From contig JAHLTZ010000010.1 of assembly GCA_025786725.1 (NCBI GenBank), positions 372,001 through 436,000 on the forward strand: a DNA stretch of 64,000 bases, read 5' to 3'. Of this stretch, positions 29,878-40,988 are shown piece by piece. This DNA is from Syncephalis fuscata. Lineage: Eukaryota > Zoopagomycota > Zoopagomycetes > Zoopagales > Piptocephalidaceae. The stretch's first letter is position 1. Every line of letters begins with the position of its first letter. A program made the translations under genes and the position numbers. The notes below the pieces were generated by a model that saw only the letters and a list, made by a program, of their open reading frames with translations, did not search any database and was not told where the DNA came from.

Positions 29878-31476
29878 ATGCGCGAAATAGCTTGTTTAGT
29901 CATTTCACTTATTTACGCACTGTTTGCCTTATCAACAACGCTGCTCTTTTATTATTATCGCGATGATACTGGTATACGACATCGTAGCGTTCGCCTAACC
30001 GTGTTTAGTGGCATCATCAATATACCACTTACAATTATTTTATTAAGCTGGACACCGATGAATTCTAACATGCCCGGCTGGGTCATTATTTGGGTACTTT
30101 CCCTTCTAGTTCCATTATGGGTTCTTTTATTTTTAGTCGCTTTATTCGGTTGGTTTTTCTCTACCGTATTAGTGAAGCAAAGCTTCTTGCATCAGAGCAG
30201 GATCAAAGTGCAAAAGGACTTGCTTTTGGCTATTCATCAAATGGACGATGTGCCGTACCGTCTATTCAATCGGTGGCCAGTCTTATTAGCAAAGAAATGC
30301 ACGAAACTCATACTATTCATACAAAGGCACATCGGTTGCTTTGGATATCGAACAAGAATTGACGCCAGAACAGCTGCTACAGCGCAACTGGTTTCACCGA
30401 AATCGTAGACGTATCACTTCCAAGTTCTACATACGAGCTATCGGCATATGCATGCTGCTTCATATTGCTGCAACAACTATAGTGTGCGTTATCTATGAAT
30501 ACATTGATCCGATAGAACTTAATGGGCCCATCCGCGAAAATCATTTTTCGCTGCTGCCCTTGGAAATACTTTGTCTTGTTTGGTACGGAATTCTTTTATT
30601 TTTTCTAAGAGAACAAACCAAAGTACGCGATTCTCATGGTATCATCTAGAATGTAAAATATGGATGCCAATTTCCGCGCTACTCTACACAGCCTTTCTCG
30701 TTTCAAGCTGGGCATTTCCAGATACAACTAGCAAAGTACACCCGCCTTCACCTTTTCCGCCGGCAGCTTACGCCGCTATCCATTTTGTATGTGGCCATTG
30801 TATTTTTGTCGTATGGCCGGCGTTTTGTGTATTTTTTGCACGTCGTGGCCGTCGAGCTTCAGCCGATTCGCAAACAATTAAGCAAGAACAAGATCATCGC
30901 GCTTTTGAACAAATGCTATCCGATTCAAGTCGATTTAAAAAATTCAAAGCATTTTGCGTAACTGATTTCTCTGTAGAAAATGCACTATTCCTTGAACGGT
31001 ACCGACGCTTTAAGCATCTTGCAGAAATGGGCAATCAAACAGGTTCAGCATCCAATAGCGCAAATAGTGCTAGTAAAATTATTGAAAAAGGTATGGCATT
31101 CTTTACGGGTGGCACTACGTCAAGACCGCAATCCAGGGCAGCCGAATACTCGGATTCGGCAACTGATTTAAGCACTTATGCCGAACAGCCATTATCAAAT
31201 GAAGCAACTAAAGAGTTCAAAATAATATACGCCACTTTTATCGCGCCTGAATCCGAGTTTGAAATCAACCTGACGAGCAGTTGCCGTCAAAACATTATTA
31301 CAAATATTCATAATGGTAACATTAATACCGGCATTCTTGATGAAGCTGAGCGTGAGATCTACCAGCTTGTTTATCATAGTACCTATCCGCGATATATAGC
31401 GTACAAGAAACGTCGCATTAGCGTAGCAAGCAACGTTGGTGTTGGCACACGTATTAATCAACATATTGGTCTTTAA
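29878..31476 (+). CDS. 7TM-RGS protein (membrane regulator of G-protein signalling)
   Basis: Predicted GTPase-accelerating protein for heterotrimeric G-alpha, tethered to the membrane. Single exon, about 533 residues once three one-base breaks are allowed. Hydrophobic segments fill the N-terminal about 300 residues (IACLVISLIYALFALSTTLL, WVIIWVLSLLVPLWVLLF, FYIRAIGICMLLHIAATTIV, LEILCLVWYGILLFF, ISALLYTAFLVSSW, AYAAIHFVCGHCIFVVWPAF). The RGS domain (about 350-520) shows FCVTDFSVENALFLERYRRF, then YATFIAPESEFEINL and ILDEAEREIYQLVY. Breaks are near 30134, 30340 and 30642; each needs one extra base and each restores a conserved stretch such as RDSHGI joined to LECKIWMP. The 7TM-RGS architecture is known from fungi (GprK type) and plants (AtRGS1). 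Confidence 0.85.
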
Positions 31477-31759
31477 ATAGCATTATGACCGCTATTTACT
31501 ATTATAAGCATCATCAACCATACACCATTTATTAATATTTTTGCTAATTTTATTTATATTACTATGGCTGATTTTTTGGCCATAGATTTATCATTAGTAT
31601 ATTTTAATAATAACAATAATAAATTATTACTAAATAATTATATTGTGAATTTTATCTACATGATATCAATAATTTGATGCCGATAAAATCTTTATTTTGT
31701 CAATATTCGCCTTTTCTTACGATTCATTCTTCGTTTTGACTACTACCAAGCTGTAGATC

Positions 31760-32053
31760 ATGGCCACTCCTACCGCCGCTGCCACTCAACTCAAAGGTCT
31801 TTATAAGGCACATTTAAATGCTGCCAACAAGTTTGCAGCCTACAATTTTCGCCAGTACTTTACTCGCTGGACACAGACAAAGTTTAACGAGTTTGAGCGT
31901 CAACAAGACATAATCACCGATGCAAAAAAGAAGGAAGCAGCAAAGATCGAGTTTACTACTTTCATGGAGCGCGAGTTAGAAGCACGTCAGCGCCAAGCAC
32001 TGATTAACAGCATGTTCCAGGTTGATCGACTGGTAGTAGAGGAGCAAACGTAG
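31760..32053 (+). CDS. ISD11: ISD11/LYRM4, Fe-S cluster biogenesis LYR protein
   Basis: Binds and stabilises the cysteine desulfurase Nfs1 in the mitochondrial matrix, needed for Fe-S cluster assembly. Single exon, 97 residues, normal for the family. The N-terminal LYR motif appears as LYK (residues 14-16), followed by the characteristic KFAAYNFRQYF and a C-terminal RQALINSMFQVDRLVVE, matching LYRM4. No frame break. It lies 350 nt upstream of the COP9 subunit gene on the same strand. Confidence 0.9.
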   Translation: MATPTAAATQLKGLYKAHLNAANKFAAYNFRQYFTRWTQTKFNEFERQQDIITDAKKKEAAKIEFTTFMERELEARQRQALINSMFQVDRLVVEEQT

Positions 32054-32403
32054 ATTCTAGTAGTAAATACGTAACTATGAGCCAGCCAGTCGACGTCTAC
32101 GTTTCAAATCGATTACTTTTTGTACCGAGAAGGTGGAAGACAACAAGGAGATATAGCTTCATATAGTGCTTGTTCTGAAATTGCTCAATCTGTGAAATAC
32201 ATAATAAAAAGTTATCACTACTGACAGCTTTATTGGTGACGTACATGGGCAAAGGCCGCCGTCAATTCTGTTCTTTTACTCTCTCTCATCTTATTCTGTC
32301 ATTTTGAGCCAATTAACCAACCAACCAACCAGTATCACGCTTAAAGTGCGGGTCGTGTCTATTATAGGCTACATTAGCTACTGCCTTTCTATATTAAAAT
32401 ACA
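32054..32403. other. Intergenic region between ISD11 and CSN3
   Basis: 350 nt with the ISD11 3' UTR and the short CSN3 promoter. Nothing else is recognised. Confidence 0.5.
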
Positions 32404-34226
32404 ATGTCTACAGCTATGGAGGTGCTGGTGAAGCAGGTGTTGGAGGCGAAAGATCACAATCAGCTACTTCAACTGCTAACAAGCACGCCAACCAAAATAC
32501 TGGCCGAACAGACCCCAGAAATCGATCCGCTAGAGCTTTTGGACCCAGCGGTAAACTCATTAGGATATCTGTATTTCTTGTAAGGGAATGCATGACAGGT
32601 ACGACAAGCACTAACACGTACTCATATTGAATTTTTAGAGTGCAGCGCAGCTTAGCCGAAGCAGAGTTTGATAAACATGCCGCTCGTCTTTTACGTTTTG
32701 CAGAGTCATTCTCGCGGGAGCAAGTTACTTTGGCGCCAGCAACATGTGTGTAGATTTACGTAGCACATTGCTGCATTTTTACTTACCTTTGTTGAAATAG
32801 TCAACCAGCTAGGAAAGATTGTTATTCAATGGGTTTCCTGTGGATTGAATGTAAGTAAACTTACGTATGGTAATAAAAATATAGCCATATTAATAAGTTG
32901 TCATAGCCAGCATTTGGTATCCGTGCTTTGACAATTGCATTGCAACGATTCCAACCAACACCTGGTCATTTTACGAGACTTCATTCGTCAATTTTAGAAT
33001 TGGCATTAAAAACACGTCGTCCACACTTGGCCCTGCCGGTATTAGAGCAGCCCATAATTCATATTGACGCAAGAGTAAGCAGCTTTTTCGTGTATCTTAT
33101 TATAATTAACATGACATAGATTTTGGAGAAAAAAGTAGAGCCATTTTTACTTTATCATACTATGGAGGTGTAATTTATTCGCTGCTTAAACGCTATACAG
33201 AAGCTATGCTATTCTTCCAACAGGTATATCTCTAGCCACTATTATAATAATTGGCTAATATATAGCTCTAGGTTATGACGACACCAATCTATAATGTCAG
33301 TGCCATTCAAGTGGCAGCCTACAAGAAATACGTACTTGTATCATTGATTTGCCATGGAAAAGTAAGCTAGTTAATGTGTGATTAGCAAACAAATATTAAC
33401 TAATAATAGTTGGTTCAATTGCCACAATATACGCCTAGTTCCGTTTTACGTACTTGTCGTTCGTACAGCTCTCTCTATCACGAAATAGCGCCGCTATTTG
33501 AATCCAACTCTATTGTTGGATTGGATGCTTTTTTAGGATCAAATAGAAGTTTGTTAAAAGAGGTTGGTTTACAAAAAAAGGTTTTGTAGCCACCGACTAA
33601 TTCTTATGTAATAAACCACTGCAGGATGGAAACTACACATTAGCCCAGTCTTTATTGCACTCACTTCGAAGCCATATCATCAAAGGCCTAACAAAAATCT
33701 ACTCAAACATGTCATTGGCACGTATCGCCAACGAGGCAGGATTAAAAAATGCGACAGAAGCTGAGCATCATATTTTGAAAATGGTAAAACATTATGTATC
33801 GTATACGTAATTTAGCACTAATTCGGCCAATAAACTGATTTACAGATTGATGCTCGAGAACTTCAAGCACAAATTACACGCAGCGGTACTGTTAAGCAAG
33901 CTGAAGGCACAGTACAGTTTGGAAGACCGGCAGCCATTATTGGCCAATTGCCTGTGGGCGTTAGCCAATCGGATATTGCTGCGCTAATGCAACGTATTGC
34001 AACGCTTTCGGAGACAGTGCGTAATACGGAACTTGAATTGGCTGCGAGTAAGAAATACATCGACCGAGTAAGTAACAGATGATGATGCAAGGTGTCAAAT
34101 ATTAATTGAATATTTTGTACAAATATTCAGAATACAAATTTGGTTATAGAAGATATTGCTATGGAAGAAGTCGATTATATGGTGGGCAATATTAGTTCGG
34201 CAGCCGGTGCAGAAGATTTCTACTGA
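32404..34226 (+). CDS. CSN3: COP9 signalosome subunit 3 (PCI-domain protein)
   Basis: Subunit of the COP9 signalosome, which removes NEDD8 from cullins. Ten exons: 32404..32579, 32639..32745, 32801..32850, 32907..33074, 33120..33223, 33272..33361, 33410..33562, 33625..33783, 33846..34067, 34131..34226, about 441 residues. Landmarks matching animal CSN3 are FLLYHYYGGVIYS, TTPIYNVSAIQVAAYKKYVL, LICHGKLVQLPQYT and the PCI-region NYTLAQSLLHSL plus LARIANEAGL. One break lies at 33158: CATACTATGG needs an extra T to read HYYGG. Intron 7 uses a GTTGGT donor, and all other introns are standard. Without the correction the frame ends in a TAA 20 nt later. Confidence 0.92.
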
Positions 34227-34895
34227 TAGCCATCATCTTTATGCAATATCTTTTGTTAAATATGTCAAAGTACACCTTTGGCACAACATAAAGTTTGTTT
34301 CTTTAGTACAGCCTACTTGACAATAAAATAACAGGTGCCAATATTAGATTATGATTTGTAATTGACAACTTTTCGTACAAATAATATGATTGCTTGGATA
34401 ATCTGTTAAAAATAAACATAACGCACATGAAGCAGCAGAGTAGCTAGCTGATTATGATGTTGTATAATTTTATAAACTTGTTAAAAAGCGGCTTTTTAAA
34501 AAAACTAAAGCAAAAAGCATTGTGACAGTCTATCGCTAGTTTGACATTAAGCCTTGACTTTTTTAATTTTTTATAATGAAGGCTTATCATATCAAAGTCG
34601 TACAATTTTGTGAGCCAGGCTATGGTCTAGACTCTTGATCTGCATATTTAATACAAAACAATCAGCAATCTAACTTGGTCTAGACCATTAATTATGAAAT
34701 TAGCATTTGTACTTACGCTAATGGCTAATTCGGCAACTTGATTAGATTGCTATTATCATCTACTTATACGTGAACAATATATATAAATATAGGCAATTTA
34801 GGTAATAAAAATAAATTATTTACACACTAAATAAAATAAGTATTTAATAAATTACAAAGTACTAGAATTAACAAAGAAAATAGGGATTTGAATGC
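34227..34895. other. Convergent intergenic region
   Basis: AT-rich 3' regions of CSN3 and of the methyltransferase gene. Two copies of the palindrome GTCTAGAC lie at about 34625 and 34680. No gene is seen. Confidence 0.5.
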
Positions 34896-36026
34896 TTAAA
34901 TTGGCTTTTGTCCTATATGGACCCAGAGCTGGCAGCACGACCGGCGCTCGTTTACCTCCTCCTCCAGCTCTTCTAAAAACTCGTCTATTGTTTCGGGGGT
35001 AACGTTGGATGTTAATACAATGAGAGGCTTCATTGCTACGATGCCTTGACGTAAATTACTCCACGCCATTTGACCCAATTGGCCTCCCCACTGCCAAGAG
35101 GAATTGCATAGCAGTCGGTGCGTATCTTTTCTAGACCGGCATCTTTCATAAAAAGGCCAACATTTTTGATCATACCTAGATCGATGTTGCGTTGCTGCAC
35201 TGCATAGTTGAAATAAAGACGAAGACGAATTGCACACGGGCCCGTGTCGGCAATTAGACCGTTCATGTCGCTCATCTCGACCCAGCCGCCCGGCGAGGTA
35301 ATTCTAGCGCAGTCCCTTACGTAAGGAATCCAACGGTCACCAGGAATGGCACCAACAAGCATGCGATGACGTACAAAATCAAATGAGTTTGCGGGATAGG
35401 TTAAACCTTAAGCCAGCTGATTAGCAATAGAACAATAATAGACAAAACGCATGCCTACCTTCTAGTAAATTTTGTAGTTCAAATCGACAATTAGGTGGAA
35501 GAACAGTTTGTGGCTGTAGCGGTGCAATGTCTATACCAATAAAATCACAAGAAGGATAATCGGAGGCCATATCCTAAATTAAACCATTATTAGCATCAGT
35601 TCAATGCTTCGGCTGGCTAAAATTACCATAAGCCATGTACCGGTACCGGTACCAATGTCGATGACAGCGTGAGGATTCTCCAATGGTACATGGTACTTTC
35701 GTCGTGTAACAAGTTGGAACATGTAATGTTGCGAATCAAGTCTATTGTTTTTATCATAAGTTTATATACAACTATAATGTGATCATTACTTACCGATCCA
35801 TTTCTACAATATCATTTGGCAGCGGATAGGGTGCCTCGGATATACCATGGTATCGGCGGCCATTCTTATATACAAATTCTCCATCCGACCCGTTAGAGCC
35901 ATGGCTGCCATTACTATGGTCTTTTTTCCGTCCAGACGAGCCGGAATCGGATTTAGTGCCTGCTCTAGAGCGTAAACCAGAACTCGACGAGTTACGAGAA
36001 AGACTAAACAATTTTAAAAAATCCAT
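34896..36026 (-). CDS. SAM-dependent class I methyltransferase (UMTA-like)
   Basis: Predicted small-molecule or protein methyltransferase. Substrate is not inferable. Exons are 35794..36026, 35627..35741, 35459..35573 and 34896..35406, about 324 residues. A Ser/Gly-rich N-terminus is followed by YPLPNDIVEMDRLDSQHYM, the lead-in of fungal UMTA-type enzymes. SAM motif I is IDIGTGTGTW, then FIGIDIAP, and FDFVRHRMLVGAI and RITSPGGWVEM mark motifs IV-VI. One break occurs in the CCCC run 35086-35089. The first frame ends in a stop at 35036, whereas one extra base gives PLGSWGGQLGQMAW and continues to 34896. The PLGxWGG block is typical of this family, which supports the correction. Confidence 0.87.
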
Positions 36027-37389
36027 TGGACACAGCAAATACTAAAGACTTATAAGATAATATATGGAGAATGTAGCGTTCAAAATCGTGTAAGAAACAA
36101 AAGATGGCGCCGCGGCTGCAGTTAAGTAAATAAGGCAGAATTTCAAGCCATGGATGTAGCATGCATATTCAGACACGAGTGCTAATTAAAGATATCCGTA
36201 TCACCGAATGTGTCAAGACTGTGCTGTTGTACATATGGCGGAGTTGGATCGTCCGTTGGTCACAGCGGGCCATCTCTCCTTCTTAAATGTGGTTACGACC
36301 ACATGAAAGTATCACGACTACAGCTATCACTGTTCTAAAATGCCACCTGACGCAGTGAATTTATCTCTGGCAAATTGGAGTCTAGAATATTGGGCCCAGA
36401 CCATGGTTTTTTACACGCTAGTGTGACATCGGTTTATCCAAAACACTGGCCTTTGTCATACAGCACCAGTGGTGCACGATCAGCACTGCCCCAGTCTCTG
36501 ATGCAGCAATAAATTACAAGGATGCTATAAAGATACAGTAATAGTTATAAGCATGTATGTATGTAGAAATATAAGCTAGAAGGTTTAAATGTTTTTTATT
36601 ATTAATAAAAGCTATTTGGTGTAGAGTCGCTTCTTGGGCAAGTGAAATATGGCGTCTAGAATATGGCGTAAAAGATGTGCAGTTACAGTTTTTAATGGAA
36701 AAGAAACAGCTAATCACAATTACCAAGTATGATAAGTATAAATTTCAATTATTATACTATGATCTATAGCTACTGTTTTTTGCTTTTCTGATAATTTTAT
36801 TTAATAAACTAAAGCGCTTAATACCTGTTCAAAACGATATTAATAGCTACTAGGGTCGTATCAGTAACTATAATAACCGTTAAAATACCAACCATTGCAT
36901 TCTAAAAACAATCCTTTTATTTATCTGAAAATAAACCAAAGCAAGTCACGCTATGCCCAAACTAAATACTAGTGCCACTATATTTGTACAGCTCGATCAA
37001 CGTGCTACCAGCATTGTATAGTTTAAAATACCGCAGTTGTTTGATGGCCATAACGTGTTGGCCAGAGCTAGCAAGCACATACCACGTTTTTCAAGCGGCA
37101 ATTTGTTATTGAAACGTCCATCGCCAAAAACGGTAATTTTACTGCTGGAGCATTGCCCAACTTGCGCAATTAAACGTGATAGAGCATGCTTTGGCTAATT
37201 TTGAATTTGCTAATTGGCAAATCTTTTTCATACAAAAAACACTGACTTTGTTAACAAACAATACCGCCTGGTCATTTCAATACACTTTTTTATTTTATGT
37301 TTAAGCAACTAATGAACTATTGCTTACACCTTTCGAATTTATTGTAATAATTTATATATGTTTGTGCGTATATAATTATTATTTACACA
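36027..37389. other. Divergent intergenic region with an interrupted coding-like stretch
   Basis: Contains the promoters of the methyltransferase and the subtilisin. A stretch at 36953-37198 reads as about 80 codons with a single in-frame TAG and is listed separately. Nothing else is recognised. Confidence 0.5.
36953..37198 (+). pseudogene. Stop-interrupted small open frame, function unknown
   Basis: From the ATG at 36953 the frame reads 22 codons, meets TAG (37019-37021), and then continues 58 codons to TAA at 37196-37198. The second part (PQLFDGHNVLARASKHIPRF and onward, ending CPTCAIKRDRACFG) is less AT-biased than its surroundings and has a CPTC motif. No family is recognised. It may be a relic, a short gene with an error, or chance. 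Confidence 0.25.
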
Positions 37390-39615
37390 ATGTTATTACC
37401 ATTCGGATTTTTATTAGCACTGACGCTGCATGTTAGTTCTGGCCATGATGTGCACGCTCATGCATCACAGATAGGCATTAGAAATCTGCCGCTGCAGCAT
37501 GACAATGCTGTGGTACCGCCATTGGCCGACTCGGCCGTATTTTGTCTTCATTCTGAACCTGGCACAGCCATGGCAGAAAAAGAACGTCAACTGTTTCTTG
37601 ACGTACTTCAACAAAAAAACATTCGCTTTGAGTTACTTCAAACTTTTGATGTGGCTGTCAATGCCGTCGGTTTAGCCATCAGTTTTAAAGATGTCGATAA
37701 AATTGGCACTTTCGGCTTAACGCGCGATATCTGGGAGTCGCGTGCGATCAAATTGAATGGGATACAAAGCAGTTCGCATGAAGGCGTTAAAAAACCTTTA
37801 AAAGCACATCTTGCTCCAAGTATTAAGCGACTGCACGATCGAGGTATAACTGGGAAGGGTGTTAGAATAGCCATCGTTGATAGTGGTGTCGACTATACTC
37901 ATCCTGATCTCGGTGGTTGTTTCGGTCCCAAATGTCGAGTGGCATTTGGTTTTGATTATGTTGGTGATGACTTTGAAAAGGGAGCGCTTCCAGTGCCCGA
38001 TAAAGATCCTATGGATAACTGTTCGGGTCATGGCACGCATGTTGCCGGCATCGCCGCGGCCAATGGCAGGGGGATTGTTGGTGTAGCGCCACTAGCTACA
38101 TTAGGTGCTTATCGTGTGGTAAGCTGCAAGCAGCATGGCCTGTCGAGCCATGTGGCTCAGGCGCTCGAGCAAGCATATGTGGACAAAATGGACATCATCA
38201 ATTTGTCGATGAGCTTGGAGGATCGAGAGAATATTCATCTAGCTACTACGATTACAAAACTTTTGGAAGCAAACATTGTTGTCGTTAGTTCGGCTGATAA
38301 TAATGGCAGTCAAGGTATGTGGCGGGTGGCTTCCTTTGGCCGTGTACCCGACATTATATCGGTCGGCTCAGCAAATAGTCCTGCGTATACATCGGGTTGG
38401 TTTACTCTTTCAATAGATCCAAAACGGCCTTATCCATACCAGACACAATGTGGCGCCATTCCCACTACCGGCTCCATTAGACTTGAGCTTGTTATTCCAA
38501 TCTACGATCAATACAACGGTCGTTGTACATTACCTTCAGGGCTTCAGGACAAAGTAGTTTATTTTGCACCAAATATGTGTAATCAATGGGCTTTATTTAT
38601 AACAGCAAAATCAGCCGGTGTATTGGCTATTATAACTAGCTTTGATATCGACAGCATAACCAGTACCATGGATCTTGCTGCGTGTCCAGGTGTAGCGAGC
38701 TTGAGTCTACCCAGTCTTGTGCCTTCACTGATTGATCTATCGTCAGATAACCTCCATAAAGTTTCACGCGCTTTATTAAAACACAAAGACCTTATCATGA
38801 ATCTCGGCCAATCCTTTGCTCAATTTGATGATTCACGTAACATACAAATGTCCGGCAGCTCTTCTTGGGGACCTGATCGCCAATTAAATTTTAAACCAGA
38901 TATTGTGGCACCCGGCGTAAATATACATTCGACGTATTCACGCAAACTAAAAGACTACACAGCGCTTAGCGGCGCATCAATGGCCGTGGCTTATGTAAGC
39001 GGCTCCATTGCTTTATATCTGCACTCTAATGGCGGAAAACGCCAATCACCACGTAAAATTCTTCGATCTTTGCAAAACTCGGCCCATATTATTCAAGGGG
39101 CCAATGGTGAGCCGCGAGCAGCAATAGCACATCAGGGTGCCGGATTTATTGATATAGAACGAATGATTACGGGAACACTCAAGGTTGAGCCATCGGTCAT
39201 TACATTGCGTGACTCTAGTAATCCTAAACGATCGTCGAATAATGTTTTTAAAACCACAATCACTATAACTAACACAGACGATACACCACACCAGTATTAT
39301 ATAACCCACATGCCAATGCTGTCGCTTAGAAATCAAAAGCACATGTTTAGTTCCAACTCTATAGAGTCAAAGCTACAAATGGGCATCGAGGTGACATCTA
39401 GCATGACAAGTGACATTATTTATCCAAACAAACCCAAAGATGTAACGATTACATTTACTGAACCAACTAATATACCTTCCAACAAAGGTTGGTTCTATTC
39501 AGGATATATGGTAATTGATAGAAAAGGTCTTTATAAAGGTCAATTTACGGAAAATGCCATTTACGTTCCATATCTTGGATATAAAGGAGAAATTAGTAAA
39601 TTGGATAGAAAATAA
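37390..39615 (+). CDS. Secreted subtilisin-like serine protease (S8)
   Basis: Extracellular endopeptidase. Single exon of 741 residues without a frame break. The signal peptide covers about residues 1-18 (LLPFGFLLALTLHVSSG). A propeptide of the I9 type follows (about 45-125, ending before the catalytic core). The catalytic triad is visible as Asp164 in VDSGVDYTHPDLGG, His214 in GHGTHVAGIAA and Ser530 in SGASMAVAYVSGS. The stretch between His and Ser is long and includes a PA-domain-like insert (about 350-465). A C-terminal Fn3-like region (about 600-740) is as seen in large subtilases with PA and Fn3 modules. The usual oxyanion AAGN is changed to SADNN (near residue 304), so the oxyanion Asn can still be present. 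The start is chosen because it begins the signal peptide. Confidence 0.93.
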   Translation: MLLPFGFLLALTLHVSSGHDVHAHASQIGIRNLPLQHDNAVVPPLADSAVFCLHSEPGTAMAEKERQLFLDVLQQKNIRFELLQTFDVAVNAVGLAISFKDVDKIGTFGLTRDIWESRAIKLNGIQSSSHEGVKKPLKAHLAPSIKRLHDRGITGKGVRIAIVDSGVDYTHPDLGGCFGPKCRVAFGFDYVGDDFEKGALPVPDKDPMDNCSGHGTHVAGIAAANGRGIVGVAPLATLGAYRVVSCKQHGLSSHVAQALEQAYVDKMDIINLSMSLEDRENIHLATTITKLLEANIVVVSSADNNGSQGMWRVASFGRVPDIISVGSANSPAYTSGWFTLSIDPKRPYPYQTQCGAIPTTGSIRLELVIPIYDQYNGRCTLPSGLQDKVVYFAPNMCNQWALFITAKSAGVLAIITSFDIDSITSTMDLAACPGVASLSLPSLVPSLIDLSSDNLHKVSRALLKHKDLIMNLGQSFAQFDDSRNIQMSGSSSWGPDRQLNFKPDIVAPGVNIHSTYSRKLKDYTALSGASMAVAYVSGSIALYLHSNGGKRQSPRKILRSLQNSAHIIQGANGEPRAAIAHQGAGFIDIERMITGTLKVEPSVITLRDSSNPKRSSNNVFKTTITITNTDDTPHQYYITHMPMLSLRNQKHMFSSNSIESKLQMGIEVTSSMTSDIIYPNKPKDVTITFTEPTNIPSNKGWFYSGYMVIDRKGLYKGQFTENAIYVPYLGYKGEISKLDRK

Positions 39616-39792
39616 AGCAATGTATAACTAGTTACAAAATCTACTATTGTGTACTATTAAGTAAATAAATAATAAGCAAATCTAGTTGTTACAGAATTGG
39701 GTAGTAATATTATTGTTTTATAACAGGTATTTGAACGTTCTTTTATTAGATCAGTTCACTATAACTGCTGCACATACGTTTGTGATGCGCAT

Positions 39793-40988
39793 TTAAAGCT
39801 TAGGACGTTGCATATTAGCAGGTTGCTTACGTCGCTTTTGTTGACTAATTAAAAAGTTGGCAATAGCATCGTGGCATTCCTTTGATAGCATTCTTTCAAT
39901 CAATAAAGTCATTTCACGCTTATTAATCTCATGAAGAAATGTACGTTCGGCCTTCGACATTACTAATTCTTTGGATTGGCGAACAGCCATTGTAGGGAAA
40001 CGAGCAGCAGGAATAGTGATATCAATAACGCGTTGCAGAAAATCTTCACTTGGTAGTATTTGGCTATATTACAGTTAGCTTCTACTTGCTAATAACAAAC
40101 AGCATTACTCGCCTAATATAGTGAGAATTTACCATTTCCTCAGCTGTAAATTGGCGACCCATAAGCTAGTATTGATTCATTATTAGTTATTATTCCGTTA
40201 ATCGTTATAAACACTATTTACAATCATTTCATTGGCACGCGATGTGCCCATAATCCTATGAAATTCAATAAAATTAACACAGTTGCAATTATTGATTCAT
40301 TCATTCTTACTTTGGGAACAAATAAGAGCTACATCCCTCAGCACAAAAGCCTGCTATATTATTAGCGTCTATAACAGAAAATGTATTATTTATAACCTAC
40401 CAAGTTCCATGAACGGCGTCTTAAATGTAGCCTCCTTTGTTGCGTAAACTGTATCGCAAATAGCCAAATGTGTGACGCCAAAACCGTAGGCCGGACCTAC
40501 AAACAAAATATAAGTAAGCGGCAAACACTTTTTACCAACTTACCGTTAACAGCCGCGACCAACAGCTTAGGAAAATCAATAAATATATCTACAAGATTTT
40601 CAGTTACGCCTACACGTCGTCGTAAATCTGCTTCAAAGTCTGGTGTCGAAGCAAATGAACCGGTAAGCTCTTGACCAGAGCAATAGAAACGACCATTGCC
40701 TGTTAGAATAACTGCCCGCACTAAACATATTATTAGTGTTGACCATAGTTATCTATCTACGCTTAATAAATATCATCATTTACCTGCGTCTGTTTCCGCG
40801 GCCCAGGCCATGGCATCTCGCCAGGATACATAGGCTTCTGGCGATAGTGCATTAGCGCGATTGGGTCGGTCAAAGGTAATAACAGCTAAGTAGCCGTAAT
40901 CAGCGTCTGGACCATCTTCTGGTGTGTTCAACGCTATCAAGCGTATTTGAAGTGTATCAGATTGTGGAATGTTGGGCAGAACGGTCAT
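39793..40988 (-). CDS. Enoyl-CoA hydratase/isomerase (likely peroxisomal delta3,delta2-enoyl-CoA isomerase)
   Basis: Crotonase-fold enzyme of fatty-acid beta-oxidation. Exons are 40784..40988, 40544..40720, 40401..40496, 40311..40350, 40222..40255, 40133..40165, 40097..40112 and 39793..40063, about 290 residues. Landmarks are ITFDRPNRANAL, AVILTGNGRFYCSGQEL (oxyanion loop), AAVNGPAYGFGV, a TFKTPFMELGFCAEGCSS block, MGRQFTAEEM and the C-terminal helix. The protein ends in PKL, a weak PTS1 peroxisomal signal. Exons 4-7 are very small (40, 34, 33 and 16 nt). The 16-nt exon is one base short of the required phase: with an extra G near 40100 it reads ASNAGF joined to QILPSEDF, matching the family's A..GLV pattern. 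Distinction between hydratase and isomerase is not secure. Confidence 0.87.

Noticed and set aside
34620..34690. GTCTAGAC palindromes as a regulatory operator
   Set aside because: Two 8-nt palindromes about 55 nt apart in a convergent 3' region have no promoter context.
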